DNA of 38,470 nt, from positions 1 to 38,470 of the forward strand of contig JARGOD010000013.1 of NCBI GenBank assembly GCA_029210205.1, in the 5' to 3' direction. This DNA comes from Verrucomicrobiales bacterium. Its GTDB lineage: Bacteria; Verrucomicrobiota; Verrucomicrobiia; Verrucomicrobiales; DEV007. A program made the translations under genes and the position numbers. The notes under the pieces are model-generated. The model did no database searches. It was not told the DNA's origin and was given only the letters and a program-made list of their open reading frames with translations. The stretch's first letter is position 1. The number at the start of each line of letters is the position of its first letter. Positions 24,538-31,678 of this stretch are shown here, piece by piece.

Positions 24538-24554
24538 TCAGCAGCCTTTGCTGA
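24538..24554 (+). terminator. Weak candidate terminator after the propeller gene
   Basis: TCAGCA (24538-24543) pairs with TGCTGA (24549-24554) around a 5-nt loop, 48 bases after the stop codon. There is no downstream U-tract. A second small palindrome ACAAAAT-N6-ATTTTGT (24568-24587) follows in the tetR promoter region. Confidence 0.25.
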
Positions 24555-24596
24555 GAAGCTCTCCAGAACAAAATTTCAATATTTTGTAAAAAAGCC

Positions 24597-24624
24597 TTTA
24601 CAGACCGACCTGTCTGTTTATGTT
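24597..24624 (+). promoter_or_regulatory. tetR promoter with operator 1 in the spacer
   Basis: TTTACA (24597-24602) and TATGTT (24619-24624) are spaced 16 bp. Filling that spacer is the imperfect palindrome TACAGACCGACCTGTCTGTT (24599-24618; arms ACAGAC/GTCTGT), a typical TetR-family operator placed where binding would block RNA polymerase. A closely matching copy lies upstream of the next gene. The TetR start codon follows eight bases after the -10. Confidence 0.68.
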
Positions 24625-24632
24625 GTCACCAG

Positions 24633-25190
24633 ATGAGAAAAGCCAACGCCAAAGAACGCATCCTGAACACCGCCGGAAAACTCTTTTTCCGACATGGGTA
24701 TTCTGAAGTCGGCATCAACGAGATCATCGCGAAAGCAGAAACTGCCAAAGCGAGCTTCTATCAGCATTACCCTTCGAAAAAAGCACTTTGCGAGGCGTGG
24801 CTTTCCGACGTTCATTATCGCTCTGAAGTCAGCCGTGCGGATCTTCTCGATAGCGATGCAACACCGAGAGGGAAAATCGAGATCTACTTTGACCAGCTAA
24901 AGTCTTTCATGGAGCAAAGCGAATTTCGTGGATGCCCCTACTCGAACACAGGCGCTGTCTCTGGAGGCGAGTGCACCGGTATTATCGAGCAAATCCAGGG
25001 GCACAAAGAATCGATTCGCGGCTTCCTGCGTGAGGTCTGTTTTCAGCATGTTTCCGACAAGAAGAAGGCTGACACACTGGGCGACCGAATATTCCTCCTC
25101 TATTCCGGCGCGACGACTGAGAGCCAGAACTTAAAAGAGATCTGGCCAATCGAAATTGCCCGTGACGCAGCTTTGGAACTCATTAACTAA
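24633..25190 (+). CDS. TetR/AcrR family transcriptional regulator
   Basis: A 185-residue protein. The N-terminal domain (about 1-60) has the TetR helix-turn-helix 'KERILNTAGKLFFRHGYSEVGINEIIAKAETAKASFYQHYPSKKAL' read in segments. The C-terminal ligand-binding domain (about 75-185) contains 'FRGCPYSNTGAVSG', a motif common in a YxaF/LmrA-like subgroup that responds to small, often toxic or electrophilic molecules; its cysteine (in GCP) and a second in 'GGECTG' could be sensors, which is inference. A 20-bp palindrome sits in its own promoter, and a 16-of-20 match precedes the following sigma-factor gene, so it probably represses both genes until its ligand appears. Confidence 0.93.
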   Translation: MRKANAKERILNTAGKLFFRHGYSEVGINEIIAKAETAKASFYQHYPSKKALCEAWLSDVHYRSEVSRADLLDSDATPRGKIEIYFDQLKSFMEQSEFRGCPYSNTGAVSGGECTGIIEQIQGHKESIRGFLREVCFQHVSDKKKADTLGDRIFLLYSGATTESQNLKEIWPIEIARDAALELIN

Positions 25191-25210
25191 ACCATTTTTT
25201 TGACCATTAA

Positions 25211-25230
25211 AACAGACAGACTTTTCTGTT
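25211..25230 (+). promoter_or_regulatory. Operator 2 (TetR site) upstream of the sigma factor gene
   Basis: AACAGACAGACTTTTCTGTT is a palindrome with perfect 6-bp arms (AACAGA/TCTGTT) and matches operator 1 at 16 of 20 positions, including both outer arms. It lies 22 bases before the sigma-factor ATG. TTGACC (25200-25205) just upstream is a possible -35; I cannot identify a confident -10. Confidence 0.68.
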
Positions 25231-25252
25231 AATCTCAGACCAAATTGATACT

Positions 25253-25846
25253 ATGATCACTACCCACACTCTCAATCCTGAAAATTGGAATCTCTCCTAC
25301 CGCGAATATCTAATCCGCTTTGCGCTGCAACGCATCTCTGACTATGGAATCGCAGAAGATCTCGTTCAGGACACCTTTCTTTCCGGCTGGAACGCGAAAA
25401 CATCCTTCCGCGGTGATTGCACAGAGCGGACCTGGCTCACCGGGATCCTCAGAAACAAGATCATTGACCACTATCGCAAAACAGGGCGTCGTCCTTCAGT
25501 CCTAACGACCGATCTGGACGCCACATCAATGGACGAAGGAGATACCTTTTCATGGATCGACCAGCAACCTGACCTGGGTTTAACAAATCGACCAGAGGCG
25601 GAAACCGAAAAACATGAATTTCTCAAGGATCTTGAGAAAGCCGTCACACATCTTCCGACAAAAATGGGGCGTGCCTACGAAATGCGGGAACTGCTTGGCC
25701 TCTCAACCGACGAAATCACTGACGAACTTGGCATCTCCAAAGCCAACCTCTGGGTCCTGATCCATCGCGCCAAACAAACCCTCAGCGAAGAACTCGACTC
25801 CGAGTGGAATGGTATGGACGAGTTTGGAGGTCGCCGCGCTGCATAG
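25253..25846 (+). CDS. RNA polymerase sigma factor, sigma-70 family (ECF-like)
   Basis: A 197-residue sigma factor with only regions 2 and 4. Region 2 (about 15-85) shows 'LIRFALQRISDYGIAEDLVQDTFLSGW' and the -10-recognition helix 'ERTWLTGILRNKIIDHYRK'; region 4 (about 125-180) shows 'LEKAVTHLPTKMGRAYEMRELLGLSTDEITDELGIS' followed by the -35-binding helix 'KANLWVLIHRAKQTL'. Such alternative sigma factors redirect RNA polymerase to a stress or metabolic regulon. Most are held by an anti-sigma factor encoded next door; here no zinc-finger anti-sigma or membrane anti-sigma frame is visible in the 378 bases that follow. Instead a TetR operator precedes the gene, suggesting control at transcription. 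Confidence 0.92.
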   Translation: MITTHTLNPENWNLSYREYLIRFALQRISDYGIAEDLVQDTFLSGWNAKTSFRGDCTERTWLTGILRNKIIDHYRKTGRRPSVLTTDLDATSMDEGDTFSWIDQQPDLGLTNRPEAETEKHEFLKDLEKAVTHLPTKMGRAYEMRELLGLSTDEITDELGISKANLWVLIHRAKQTLSEELDSEWNGMDEFGGRRAA

Positions 25847-26010
25847 AAGGAAGAATTTCCCGCATAGTCAGTTCGTGTCGTTCGTCTAAGGAAATGGTGG
25901 GGTGGACTCCATCACAGCCATCAAGCACTTAGCCTATCATCGGAAAGAAAATCCGTCACACCCCCCCTACCGCTGACAAGGTTAAGTAGGAAAAGCCTAC
26001 TCCTCTATAA

Positions 26011-26154
26011 ATGAACGAAATTGCACAACAGATCATACGGGAACAGTGGATGTTCCGGAATGATTCGAATCCCGCAATCAGGAGGCAAGCGCGGACCTTA
26101 ATTAAGACTCATATTTTTCTTATTCGAGGCTGGAAACATGAACTAGCCGCTTAA
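26011..26154 (+). CDS. Possible small protein (47 aa) downstream of the sigma factor
   Basis: An ATG-to-TAA frame of 47 residues reads MNEIAQQIIREQWMFRNDSN, then a basic helix-like part with 'RRQARTLIKTHIFLIRGWKHELAA' in segments. Composition is protein-like: net basic, amphipathic, three tryptophan/phenylalanine-containing hydrophobic patches and no cysteine. No Shine-Dalgarno sequence precedes it, though most genes here lack one. It might be a small regulator of the adjacent sigma factor, or chance. It has no zinc-finger residues, so it is not a classical small anti-sigma. Confidence 0.27.
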   Translation: MNEIAQQIIREQWMFRNDSNPAIRRQARTLIKTHIFLIRGWKHELAA

Positions 26155-26181
26155 GTTTTTAGAAAAAAGTTCAAAAATTTA

Positions 26182-26199
26182 AAATATTAGTTAATATTT
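26182..26199. promoter_or_regulatory. Perfect palindrome AAATATTA-GT-TAATATTT upstream of NlpC/P60 gene
   Basis: Eight-base arms with a 2-bp centre form an 18-bp near-perfect dyad, 25 bases before the ATG of the hydrolase gene, in a tract of almost pure A/T. The position suits an operator overlapping the core promoter. AT-rich DNA makes chance palindromes more likely, which lowers confidence. Confidence 0.42.
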
Positions 26200-26224
26200 C
26201 CTGATTTCTGGGATAAATTAGCTA

Positions 26225-27040
26225 ATGCACTCCCGGACATTTGTTCTGTCAGTCACGTTCTCCCTTCTGTCTTTTACCCTGAACCAACAGGTTCTGGCGG
26301 AAAAGAGCGATCGGGCCACTCGATCCTTCCGCCCGATCATTCCAATCAGGCAGAGCGTTAGCCCTGACGAAGATCAGGCGATCGCCCGAACGGTCAAGTT
26401 GACCATTCCCACTACTCCTGCTCCCTCGTCGGCTCTATTTCCCGAAGGAAGTGTTCCCGAAGTGAATCTTCCTCCTGAGCCGGCTAGCTCTGATGAGGCC
26501 GATTCGCCAGGCGACCAAAATCCTTCGGAAGATAGCTCGCTAAAAGAGATCGATCCGGACGCTCCTACTCTAGCAAAACTGCGCGAAGAAGCTCATCGAC
26601 TCGCAGACCGGGGTCTCACCTATAGATTCGGAGCTGATGATCCCGCATCAGGTGGTCTCGACTGTTCCGGAGCAATGCAGTATCTACTCTCGAAGATCGG
26701 AGTTGAAGACGTTCCACGAACTTCCTATGACCAATACTACTGGCTGAAACGAAAGAAACTACTCGATGACGTCTTCGGCAAATCAGCGAGTTCGAAGATG
26801 TTGAAAAAACTTACTCCGGGTGATCTAATTTTCTGGGGAGGCACATGGAAATCGGGGCACCGTGTTTCACATGTTATGCTCTACCTGGGCTACGACCCGA
26901 GCGCCGACAAGCACTACATTTTCGGAGCTCGCGGGAAAAGTTCTAAAGGTATGCTCGGAAACGGAGTCGATATTTTCGAACTCGATCCTGATCGTGGACG
27001 GCTCATCGCGCACGGCAAGATCCCCGGCCTTCAATACTAA
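26225..27040 (+). CDS. NlpC/P60 family cell-wall peptidase, secreted
   Basis: A 271-residue protein with a signal peptide (1-25), a long Pro/Ser/Asp-rich linker (about 45-112), and a C-terminal NlpC/P60 domain. The catalytic cysteine is in 'GGLDCSGAMQYLL' (C147), the histidine in 'HRVSHVMLYLG' (H216), and a likely third polar residue in 'DKHYIFGARG' (H230). Between them is the usual 'LTPGDLIFWGG'. These enzymes cut peptide cross-links of peptidoglycan, mostly D-Glu-gamma-mDAP bonds. The linker is unusually long and has no LysM or SH3 wall-binding module. An 18-bp palindrome lies in the promoter region. It converges on the SNF2 helicase with a 9-base gap. Confidence 0.92.
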   Translation: MHSRTFVLSVTFSLLSFTLNQQVLAEKSDRATRSFRPIIPIRQSVSPDEDQAIARTVKLTIPTTPAPSSALFPEGSVPEVNLPPEPASSDEADSPGDQNPSEDSSLKEIDPDAPTLAKLREEAHRLADRGLTYRFGADDPASGGLDCSGAMQYLLSKIGVEDVPRTSYDQYYWLKRKKLLDDVFGKSASSKMLKKLTPGDLIFWGGTWKSGHRVSHVMLYLGYDPSADKHYIFGARGKSSKGMLGNGVDIFELDPDRGRLIAHGKIPGLQY

Positions 27041-27049
27041 GCGACTCTC

Positions 27050-29584
27050 CTATTTCATAGGTGCGAGAAGATCGTCCAACTCCCCGTCAGAGAAACTCAG
27101 CTTCTGCGGTGTCCCTTCAAGAATCCCTTCAAAAAGTGCTCTTTTCTTCTGCTGGAGCATGAGAATTTTCTCCTCAATCGTTCCCGTCGTGATTAGTTTG
27201 TAAACAAAGACGGGGCTCTTTTGACCGATGCGGTAGGCCCGATCTGTTGCTTGCGCTTCAAGGGCCGGATTCCACCAGGGATCAAAATGAATTACGGTGT
27301 CGGCTGCGGTAAGATTCAAACCGGTACCTCCCGCTCTCAGGCTGATCAGGAAAACCGGTGCTTTCCCTGCTTGAAAATCATCGCACAGCTTCCCGCGGTC
27401 TTTCGACTGCCCCGTGAGGAGAAGATACCTAATTCGCTCTTTTTGCAATGCCGCTTCGATAATCGAAAGCATCCCTGTGAATTGCGAAAAGATGAGGATG
27501 CGTCGTCCCTCTTCCACCATCGATGGCACCATGTCCATAAGCAGATCCATCTTTGCCGACCCTTTCAGTTTTTTCGCTGAGGGAAGATTTAAGAGCTGAG
27601 GATGATTGCATACCTGCCGAAGTTTCATTAAAGCCTCTAAAACAAGGAGCCTCGAACGCTCCACACCAAGGCGTTCAATTTCTTCGTGAACCTCGCGGCT
27701 AACGGCCGCGCGAACCGCCTCATACAGCTCGACCTGTTTGGGAAGCAACTCTAATGATCGGACGATTTCGCTTTTTGGCGGAAGATCTTTAGCCACAAGC
27801 AGCTTTGTGCGCCGCAGCATCAGAGGGGCAACCCGCTCTGCGAGGCGCTTCCGCAAGCCCTCGTCACGATCATTCTCAATCGGAGCCCTGAAGCAACGAT
27901 TAAAACTTTCTTCACTGCCAAGAAACCCGGGCATCAGGAAGTGAAACTGAGACCAAAGTTCTCCGAGATGATTTTCAATCGGAGTTCCGGAAAGACAGAG
28001 CCGATGGCGTGCATCAATACGATAGGCAACCTTAGTGACCTGGGAATTGGTGTTCTTGATCGTGTGAGCCTCATCAAGCACAACATAGTGAAAAGGCTGG
28101 TTTAACAGCTCCTCTGCGTCCCTTAAGAGCACAGGATAGGACGTCACGACAAGGTCACAATGCTCAAGCACAGAGTAATATTTCTTCCGGTTAGCTCCCT
28201 GCAACGCGATCACTTTCAAGGACGGCGCAAATTTCTTTGCCTCTTTCTCCCAGTTCGGAACAACGCTTTTCGGGGCGAGGATCAAACTGGGCAAATCACC
28301 CCGGCCAGCCGCCTTCTCATGGTGCAAGTGGCAGAGAGTCTGAATCGTTTTCCCCAGACCCATGTCGTCAGCGAGGATCCCTCCCATCTTTTGCTCTCGT
28401 AAAAACTGAAGCCACTCGAATCCATCCTGCTGATACGGCCGTAGAGTCGCAAGAAACCCCTGGGGAGCATCGGGAATTTCTTTGGGCTTTAACAACTCCA
28501 ACTCTGCGGCATGAAGCCTCAGTTTCTTCGGTGCCTTTTTAACAATCGCCTCTTCGCCCTGCATTCCAAGCAACTGCGCCGCACGAACCTTATGGAGCCG
28601 AAGCGTACCCTCATCATCAATAGATTCCCGATCAAAGAGCTCGGTCAAAGTAGAGAGAATTGACTTCAGCCGCGCGGCGGGAAAGGCGATGAATTTCCCT
28701 GATTCACCGGCAGGAATTGGAATCTTTTTTTTCGATGGCCACTGCTCTAAAAGCCCAAGGGAGTCATTAGATGGACGACTCTCAAGGTATCTCACAAGAT
28801 ACGGGAGCAGGTTGATACGCTCACCATTCACCTGCATTCCATACTCAAATCCGAACCAGTCGACATCTTCCTTTTCCTCCTTAAACTCGCCGTAGAAATC
28901 AAGGGGTTCGACGACCTGGAGACCAAAACCTTCATCAATGACAATCTCACAGCCCAATTCGATCAGTTCCTGCTGACGGTTCGTGATGAAATCGGCCCAG
29001 AAGACCTCCTGCATTCCCCTCCGGATGGCGGAGTAGGCATAACACTGTCGGCAATCGGCCTCGATTTCATCCCATGGGTAGAGTTCCACAAGACGCTTCA
29101 AACCCATCTCCCTGAGACGGGTCTCGATCTTGGGATTCTCTCCTGTGATTCTCGCCAGAGGCATTCGCTCGAGAACGGCGCGAGCCTCCGAATCATCCCA
29201 ATGGAGAATACCGGCTCTCACGTCGGTCGCAAAAAGCTCAAGCCGCGTTGTCAGCGCCCCCATGCCAAATTCTTTATCAGCGACCGCTCCCTTTTCCAGC
29301 ATCGCCATCATTAGCAAAGCGGCAACGTGCTCGTTATTTGGAGTCGCATCAGCATCGCTGCGACCGTCCACTTTCCACTCTCCCCCGGCGGTGTGGTGAA
29401 TCACAATACTAACCTCCGCTGCAACCTCGCCTTTCTCTGGTGTTACCTGACCAAAAATTCCCGCGAAGTTGCCTTGAATGTTCGCCGTGACAAGACGAAC
29501 CAGCCCTGAGTCGATCAGCCACCTTCCCTTGTTAAGAGCATCTCTTGAAAAAATCTCTCCACAGAATGGAGACTCATTGAGCAT
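27050..29584 (-). CDS. SNF2-family DEAH helicase-like ATPase
   Basis: Start chosen at ATG 29584 because GGAGGA lies three bases upstream, the clearest ribosome site in the window; the alternative is a TTG at 29662 without one, adding 26 residues. The 844-residue product carries a complete Snf2 motor in its C-terminal half: 'LRPYQQDGFEWL', Walker A 'LADDMGLGKT', 'ILAPKSVVPNW', 'VVTSYPVLLRD', DEAH box 'VVLDEAHTIKN', 'LCLSGTPIEN', then 'LIFSQFTGML', 'RAGGTGLNLTAADTVIHFDPWWNPALEAQATDRAYRIGQ'. Bacterial members act on DNA-protein complexes, RNA polymerase recycling being one known role. The N-terminal region resembles a SWIM module but has 'NNEHVAALL' where SWIM has its Cys-x-His, so metal ligands are missing. 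Confidence 0.93.
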   Translation of the reverse strand: MLNESPFCGEIFSRDALNKGRWLIDSGLVRLVTANIQGNFAGIFGQVTPEKGEVAAEVSIVIHHTAGGEWKVDGRSDADATPNNEHVAALLMMAMLEKGAVADKEFGMGALTTRLELFATDVRAGILHWDDSEARAVLERMPLARITGENPKIETRLREMGLKRLVELYPWDEIEADCRQCYAYSAIRRGMQEVFWADFITNRQQELIELGCEIVIDEGFGLQVVEPLDFYGEFKEEKEDVDWFGFEYGMQVNGERINLLPYLVRYLESRPSNDSLGLLEQWPSKKKIPIPAGESGKFIAFPAARLKSILSTLTELFDRESIDDEGTLRLHKVRAAQLLGMQGEEAIVKKAPKKLRLHAAELELLKPKEIPDAPQGFLATLRPYQQDGFEWLQFLREQKMGGILADDMGLGKTIQTLCHLHHEKAAGRGDLPSLILAPKSVVPNWEKEAKKFAPSLKVIALQGANRKKYYSVLEHCDLVVTSYPVLLRDAEELLNQPFHYVVLDEAHTIKNTNSQVTKVAYRIDARHRLCLSGTPIENHLGELWSQFHFLMPGFLGSEESFNRCFRAPIENDRDEGLRKRLAERVAPLMLRRTKLLVAKDLPPKSEIVRSLELLPKQVELYEAVRAAVSREVHEEIERLGVERSRLLVLEALMKLRQVCNHPQLLNLPSAKKLKGSAKMDLLMDMVPSMVEEGRRILIFSQFTGMLSIIEAALQKERIRYLLLTGQSKDRGKLCDDFQAGKAPVFLISLRAGGTGLNLTAADTVIHFDPWWNPALEAQATDRAYRIGQKSPVFVYKLITTGTIEEKILMLQQKKRALFEGILEGTPQKLSFSDGELDDLLAPMK

Positions 29585-29587
29585 GAT

Positions 29588-29593
29588 TCCTCC
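29588..29593 (-). promoter_or_regulatory. Ribosome binding site deciding the SNF2 start
   Basis: On the minus strand GGAGGA is followed three bases later by the ATG at 29584. Most genes in this window have no comparable site. It argues against the upstream TTG at 29662. Confidence 0.65.
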
Positions 29594-29752
29594 GAGGACA
29601 CCGCAAGGGGCTGACGTGTCTCCATCAAGACGGGGACGACTGTTTAAGGATATTTTCTTCAAAAAGATCGGCGGTTAGCGGCGAGCCACCATGATCAACA
29701 AACTAAAGAAAAATTCAACTTCTTCGAAGAGAAACTGCCCATCACCGGATAG

Positions 29753-29785
29753 AAAAAGAGCCGGGTGGATTTCTCCACCCGGCTC
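29753..29785 (-). terminator. Strong intrinsic terminator of the sigma/anti-sigma operon
   Basis: GAGCCGGGTGGA (29758-29769) and TCCACCCGGCTC (29774-29785) form a perfect 12-bp GC-rich stem with a 4-nt loop. On the minus strand it is followed by five T residues (complement of 29753-29757). It lies 44 bases after the anti-sigma stop. Confidence 0.9.
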
Positions 29786-29829
29786 CACAGGTTTACGTCC
29801 ACGATGGAACTAAATCCACCGCAAAGTCA

Positions 29830-30837
29830 TTATCGAAAGAATTCCTGCTTGAGGTCTGAAAGCGCAGTGCGATTGCGCTCATAGAGATGCTCCATCTGAA
29901 TCCGAACATCAGACCCCTCAGGAAGCGATTTGGTCAACTCGCCCAAGTCGCGTTGAATTGACTGAAAATTATAAATTAGCTCCAAGTCTTTCTCAGAATC
30001 GATCACCGGATTACCACTCATCGAGACTGGTCGGAATCCGGCAAGACCCTGATTCCTGGAATCAGAGGAGTCCATCGAAACATATCCCCTTACAAACACG
30101 CGGGCAGACTGCCCTGCGCTGGCCATCGAATTCATCATTCTACCCTCGATAAGTCCCGTCTCGATACCATACCGGACGACACCATTTTCAACAGGAGGAA
30201 GGTATGAATCAACACGGTCAGTTCGAGAAGGAGCAGAAATTTGGCGGCTGATTGAATCACCGAGAGAAGCCGGAATCAGCGAATTTGCCTCAAGATAACT
30301 CGCATCGACCGGAGCATTCAAATCTTCCAGGCTTTCAACGAAGTCAAGACTGTCTAAATCGTCTACTTCTTCGGCAAGAAAAAGCTGCGGGACATGCACA
30401 CTATCTTCGACCGCAGCCAACATGAGAGGATCAACTGCACTCAGGATAGCAGATGTTGAAGGCACCTCTGCCTCCGCCACTGACACATTCCCGCTCTGGG
30501 TAAAAACCGCAGCACCAACCAAACATGCGGCAACTAAAGCGGCTGCCACCGCAGTGATAGCGCGCCTGGACTGATTGAACTGGACCGGGGCAATCACCTT
30601 GCCCGCCTCAACCGAAGGAAGCACCTCCAAATTTGGCTCATGCATTTCACGACACCATTCGTTCTTCAAGCCTTTCGACAGCAACCCCATAATCTCATCC
30701 ATCGACTCGAGCTCAATCTGAGCAGTCGGAGAAGAATCCATTTTGGCTTCGAATTCAGTGCGCTCTGCGAGAGTCATCTCTCCAAGAGCGTATGCAGTGA
30801 GTTGTGGATCGTCAGGATTGACAGGTTCGCGATTCAT
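29830..30837 (-). CDS. Membrane anti-sigma-factor-like protein
   Basis: A 335-residue protein with an N-terminal cytoplasmic segment (1-90), a single membrane helix (about 92-113, 'AITAVAAALVAACLVGAAVF') and a large extracytoplasmic part (about 115-335). The N terminus has 'DDPQLTAYALGEMTLAERTEFEAKMDSSP', a pattern known from PVC-group regulatory and vWA proteins, in place of the usual zinc-binding anti-sigma domain; one lone Cys (in 'EWCREMHE') and no H-x3-C-x2-C motif. The outer part is acidic, then holds 'VRYGIETGLIEGRMMNSM' and a C-terminal helical segment. It begins 36 bases after the sigma gene on the same strand, so it very probably binds that sigma factor at the membrane. The sigma-binding claim rests on context and topology. 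Confidence 0.75.
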   Translation of the reverse strand: MNREPVNPDDPQLTAYALGEMTLAERTEFEAKMDSSPTAQIELESMDEIMGLLSKGLKNEWCREMHEPNLEVLPSVEAGKVIAPVQFNQSRRAITAVAAALVAACLVGAAVFTQSGNVSVAEAEVPSTSAILSAVDPLMLAAVEDSVHVPQLFLAEEVDDLDSLDFVESLEDLNAPVDASYLEANSLIPASLGDSISRQISAPSRTDRVDSYLPPVENGVVRYGIETGLIEGRMMNSMASAGQSARVFVRGYVSMDSSDSRNQGLAGFRPVSMSGNPVIDSEKDLELIYNFQSIQRDLGELTKSLPEGSDVRIQMEHLYERNRTALSDLKQEFFR

Positions 30838-30873
30838 TTTGGGCAGTGGTGACAGTTTGGATGGCAGAAATTC

Positions 30874-31410
30874 TTAGGACGGCTCAACGCCCATCAAAGC
30901 TCGGAGACGTTTAATTCCGGTGTGAATGAGGAAACCAACGTTGCTCACGCTCAGTCCGGTCACCTCGGAAATCTCTTTGTAGCTGAGATCCCCCTGAAAC
31001 TTAAGTCGAATCACCTCACGCTGATTGTCAGGAAGCCGCTCAAGGAAGCGCAGCACTTCTTCGAAGCTCTCCTTCTGTTCCATCGCGTTCGATGGGTCGG
31101 GAGTGGAATTCTCCATGTTCTCAAAGGCTTCCCCGGAAGAAGTGAGCATGGGGTTCTCTTTTCTCAGAACGTCAATGGAACGGTTTCGGCATACCGTGTA
31201 GAGCCAGCTTTTAAGCTTTCCCTGAATCATCTCGGGATCCTGCCGATGCAGTTTCACGAACGTGTCCTGCACGACGTCGCGGGCCCGCTCCCAGTCTCCA
31301 CCAAGCAACCCGGCGGCATAGCCTGTCAACGGCCCCTCAAAGTCCGCTTGGGCGGACTCGACTAGCTCTCGGGGAGAAACCTCCATGGGTTGGATAAAAA
31401 GGGCGGACAT
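30874..31410 (-). CDS. RNA polymerase sigma factor, ECF type
   Basis: A 178-residue sigma factor. Region 2 (about 22-90) has 'GDWERARDVVQDTFVKLHRQ' and 'LKSWLYTVCRNRSIDVLRKE'; region 4 (about 115-172) has 'VLRFLERLPDNQREVIRLKFQGDLSYKEISEVTGLS' and the DNA helix 'VSNVGFLIHTGIKRLRALM'. Residue 9 is a second Met (ATG at 31386) and could be the true start; neither has a Shine-Dalgarno sequence. It heads a two-gene operon with a membrane anti-sigma-like protein, ending at a strong terminator. It is divergent from an NtrC-like response regulator across 268 AT-rich bases. Its sequence differs greatly from the sigma factor at 25253, so the two are separate ECF-type lineages. Confidence 0.93.
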   Translation of the reverse strand: MSALFIQPMEVSPRELVESAQADFEGPLTGYAAGLLGGDWERARDVVQDTFVKLHRQDPEMIQGKLKSWLYTVCRNRSIDVLRKENPMLTSSGEAFENMENSTPDPSNAMEQKESFEEVLRFLERLPDNQREVIRLKFQGDLSYKEISEVTGLSVSNVGFLIHTGIKRLRALMGVEPS

Positions 31411-31606
31411 AGACGCGATGACTACGCAGTCTAAAACGCTCCAAAAAAAGAGTTCTTAGAAAAAAATTACTTAAACAATCTAAGCCACTTTTGAATTCCC
31501 ACAATACCGACCTTTTGAAACGAAAAACCACCGGCTCATTTAGCAAACTTCGTTTTTTACAGAATACGATATGAGAATTGAGATTTTCATTTATGAGAGT
31601 TTTTAG

Positions 31607-31636
31607 TTGCATTAGTTAAGAAATCCGTAGTATTTG
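31607..31636 (+). promoter_or_regulatory. Candidate promoter of the response regulator gene
   Basis: TTGCAT (31607-31612) and TATTTG (31631-31636) with an 18-bp spacer lie in the AT-rich divergent region. No sigma-54 -24/-12 pattern (GG...GC) was seen upstream of either divergent gene. Moderate-to-weak match only. Confidence 0.27.
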
Positions 31637-31678
31637 AGTTACTTAATCTTTTTTAGCTCACCACCACTCAAATTGACC

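Larger units (their letters stand above)
25847..26224. other. 378-base gene-poor gap after the sigma factor
   Basis: This gap contains a short stem-loop (AGTAGG 25985-25990, CCTACT 25996-26001, 5-nt loop AAAAG, no U-tract), one possible 47-codon gene (26011-26154), and a very AT-rich tract (26155-26224) with a perfect palindrome. No tRNA, anti-sigma frame or pseudogene fragment was recognised on either strand. Confidence 0.5.

Noticed and set aside
26062..26075. GATTCGAATCCCGC resembles a tRNA T-arm
   Set aside because: The five bases before TTCGAAT (AATGA) do not pair with those after it (CCCGC), and no acceptor or anticodon stem can be built upstream.
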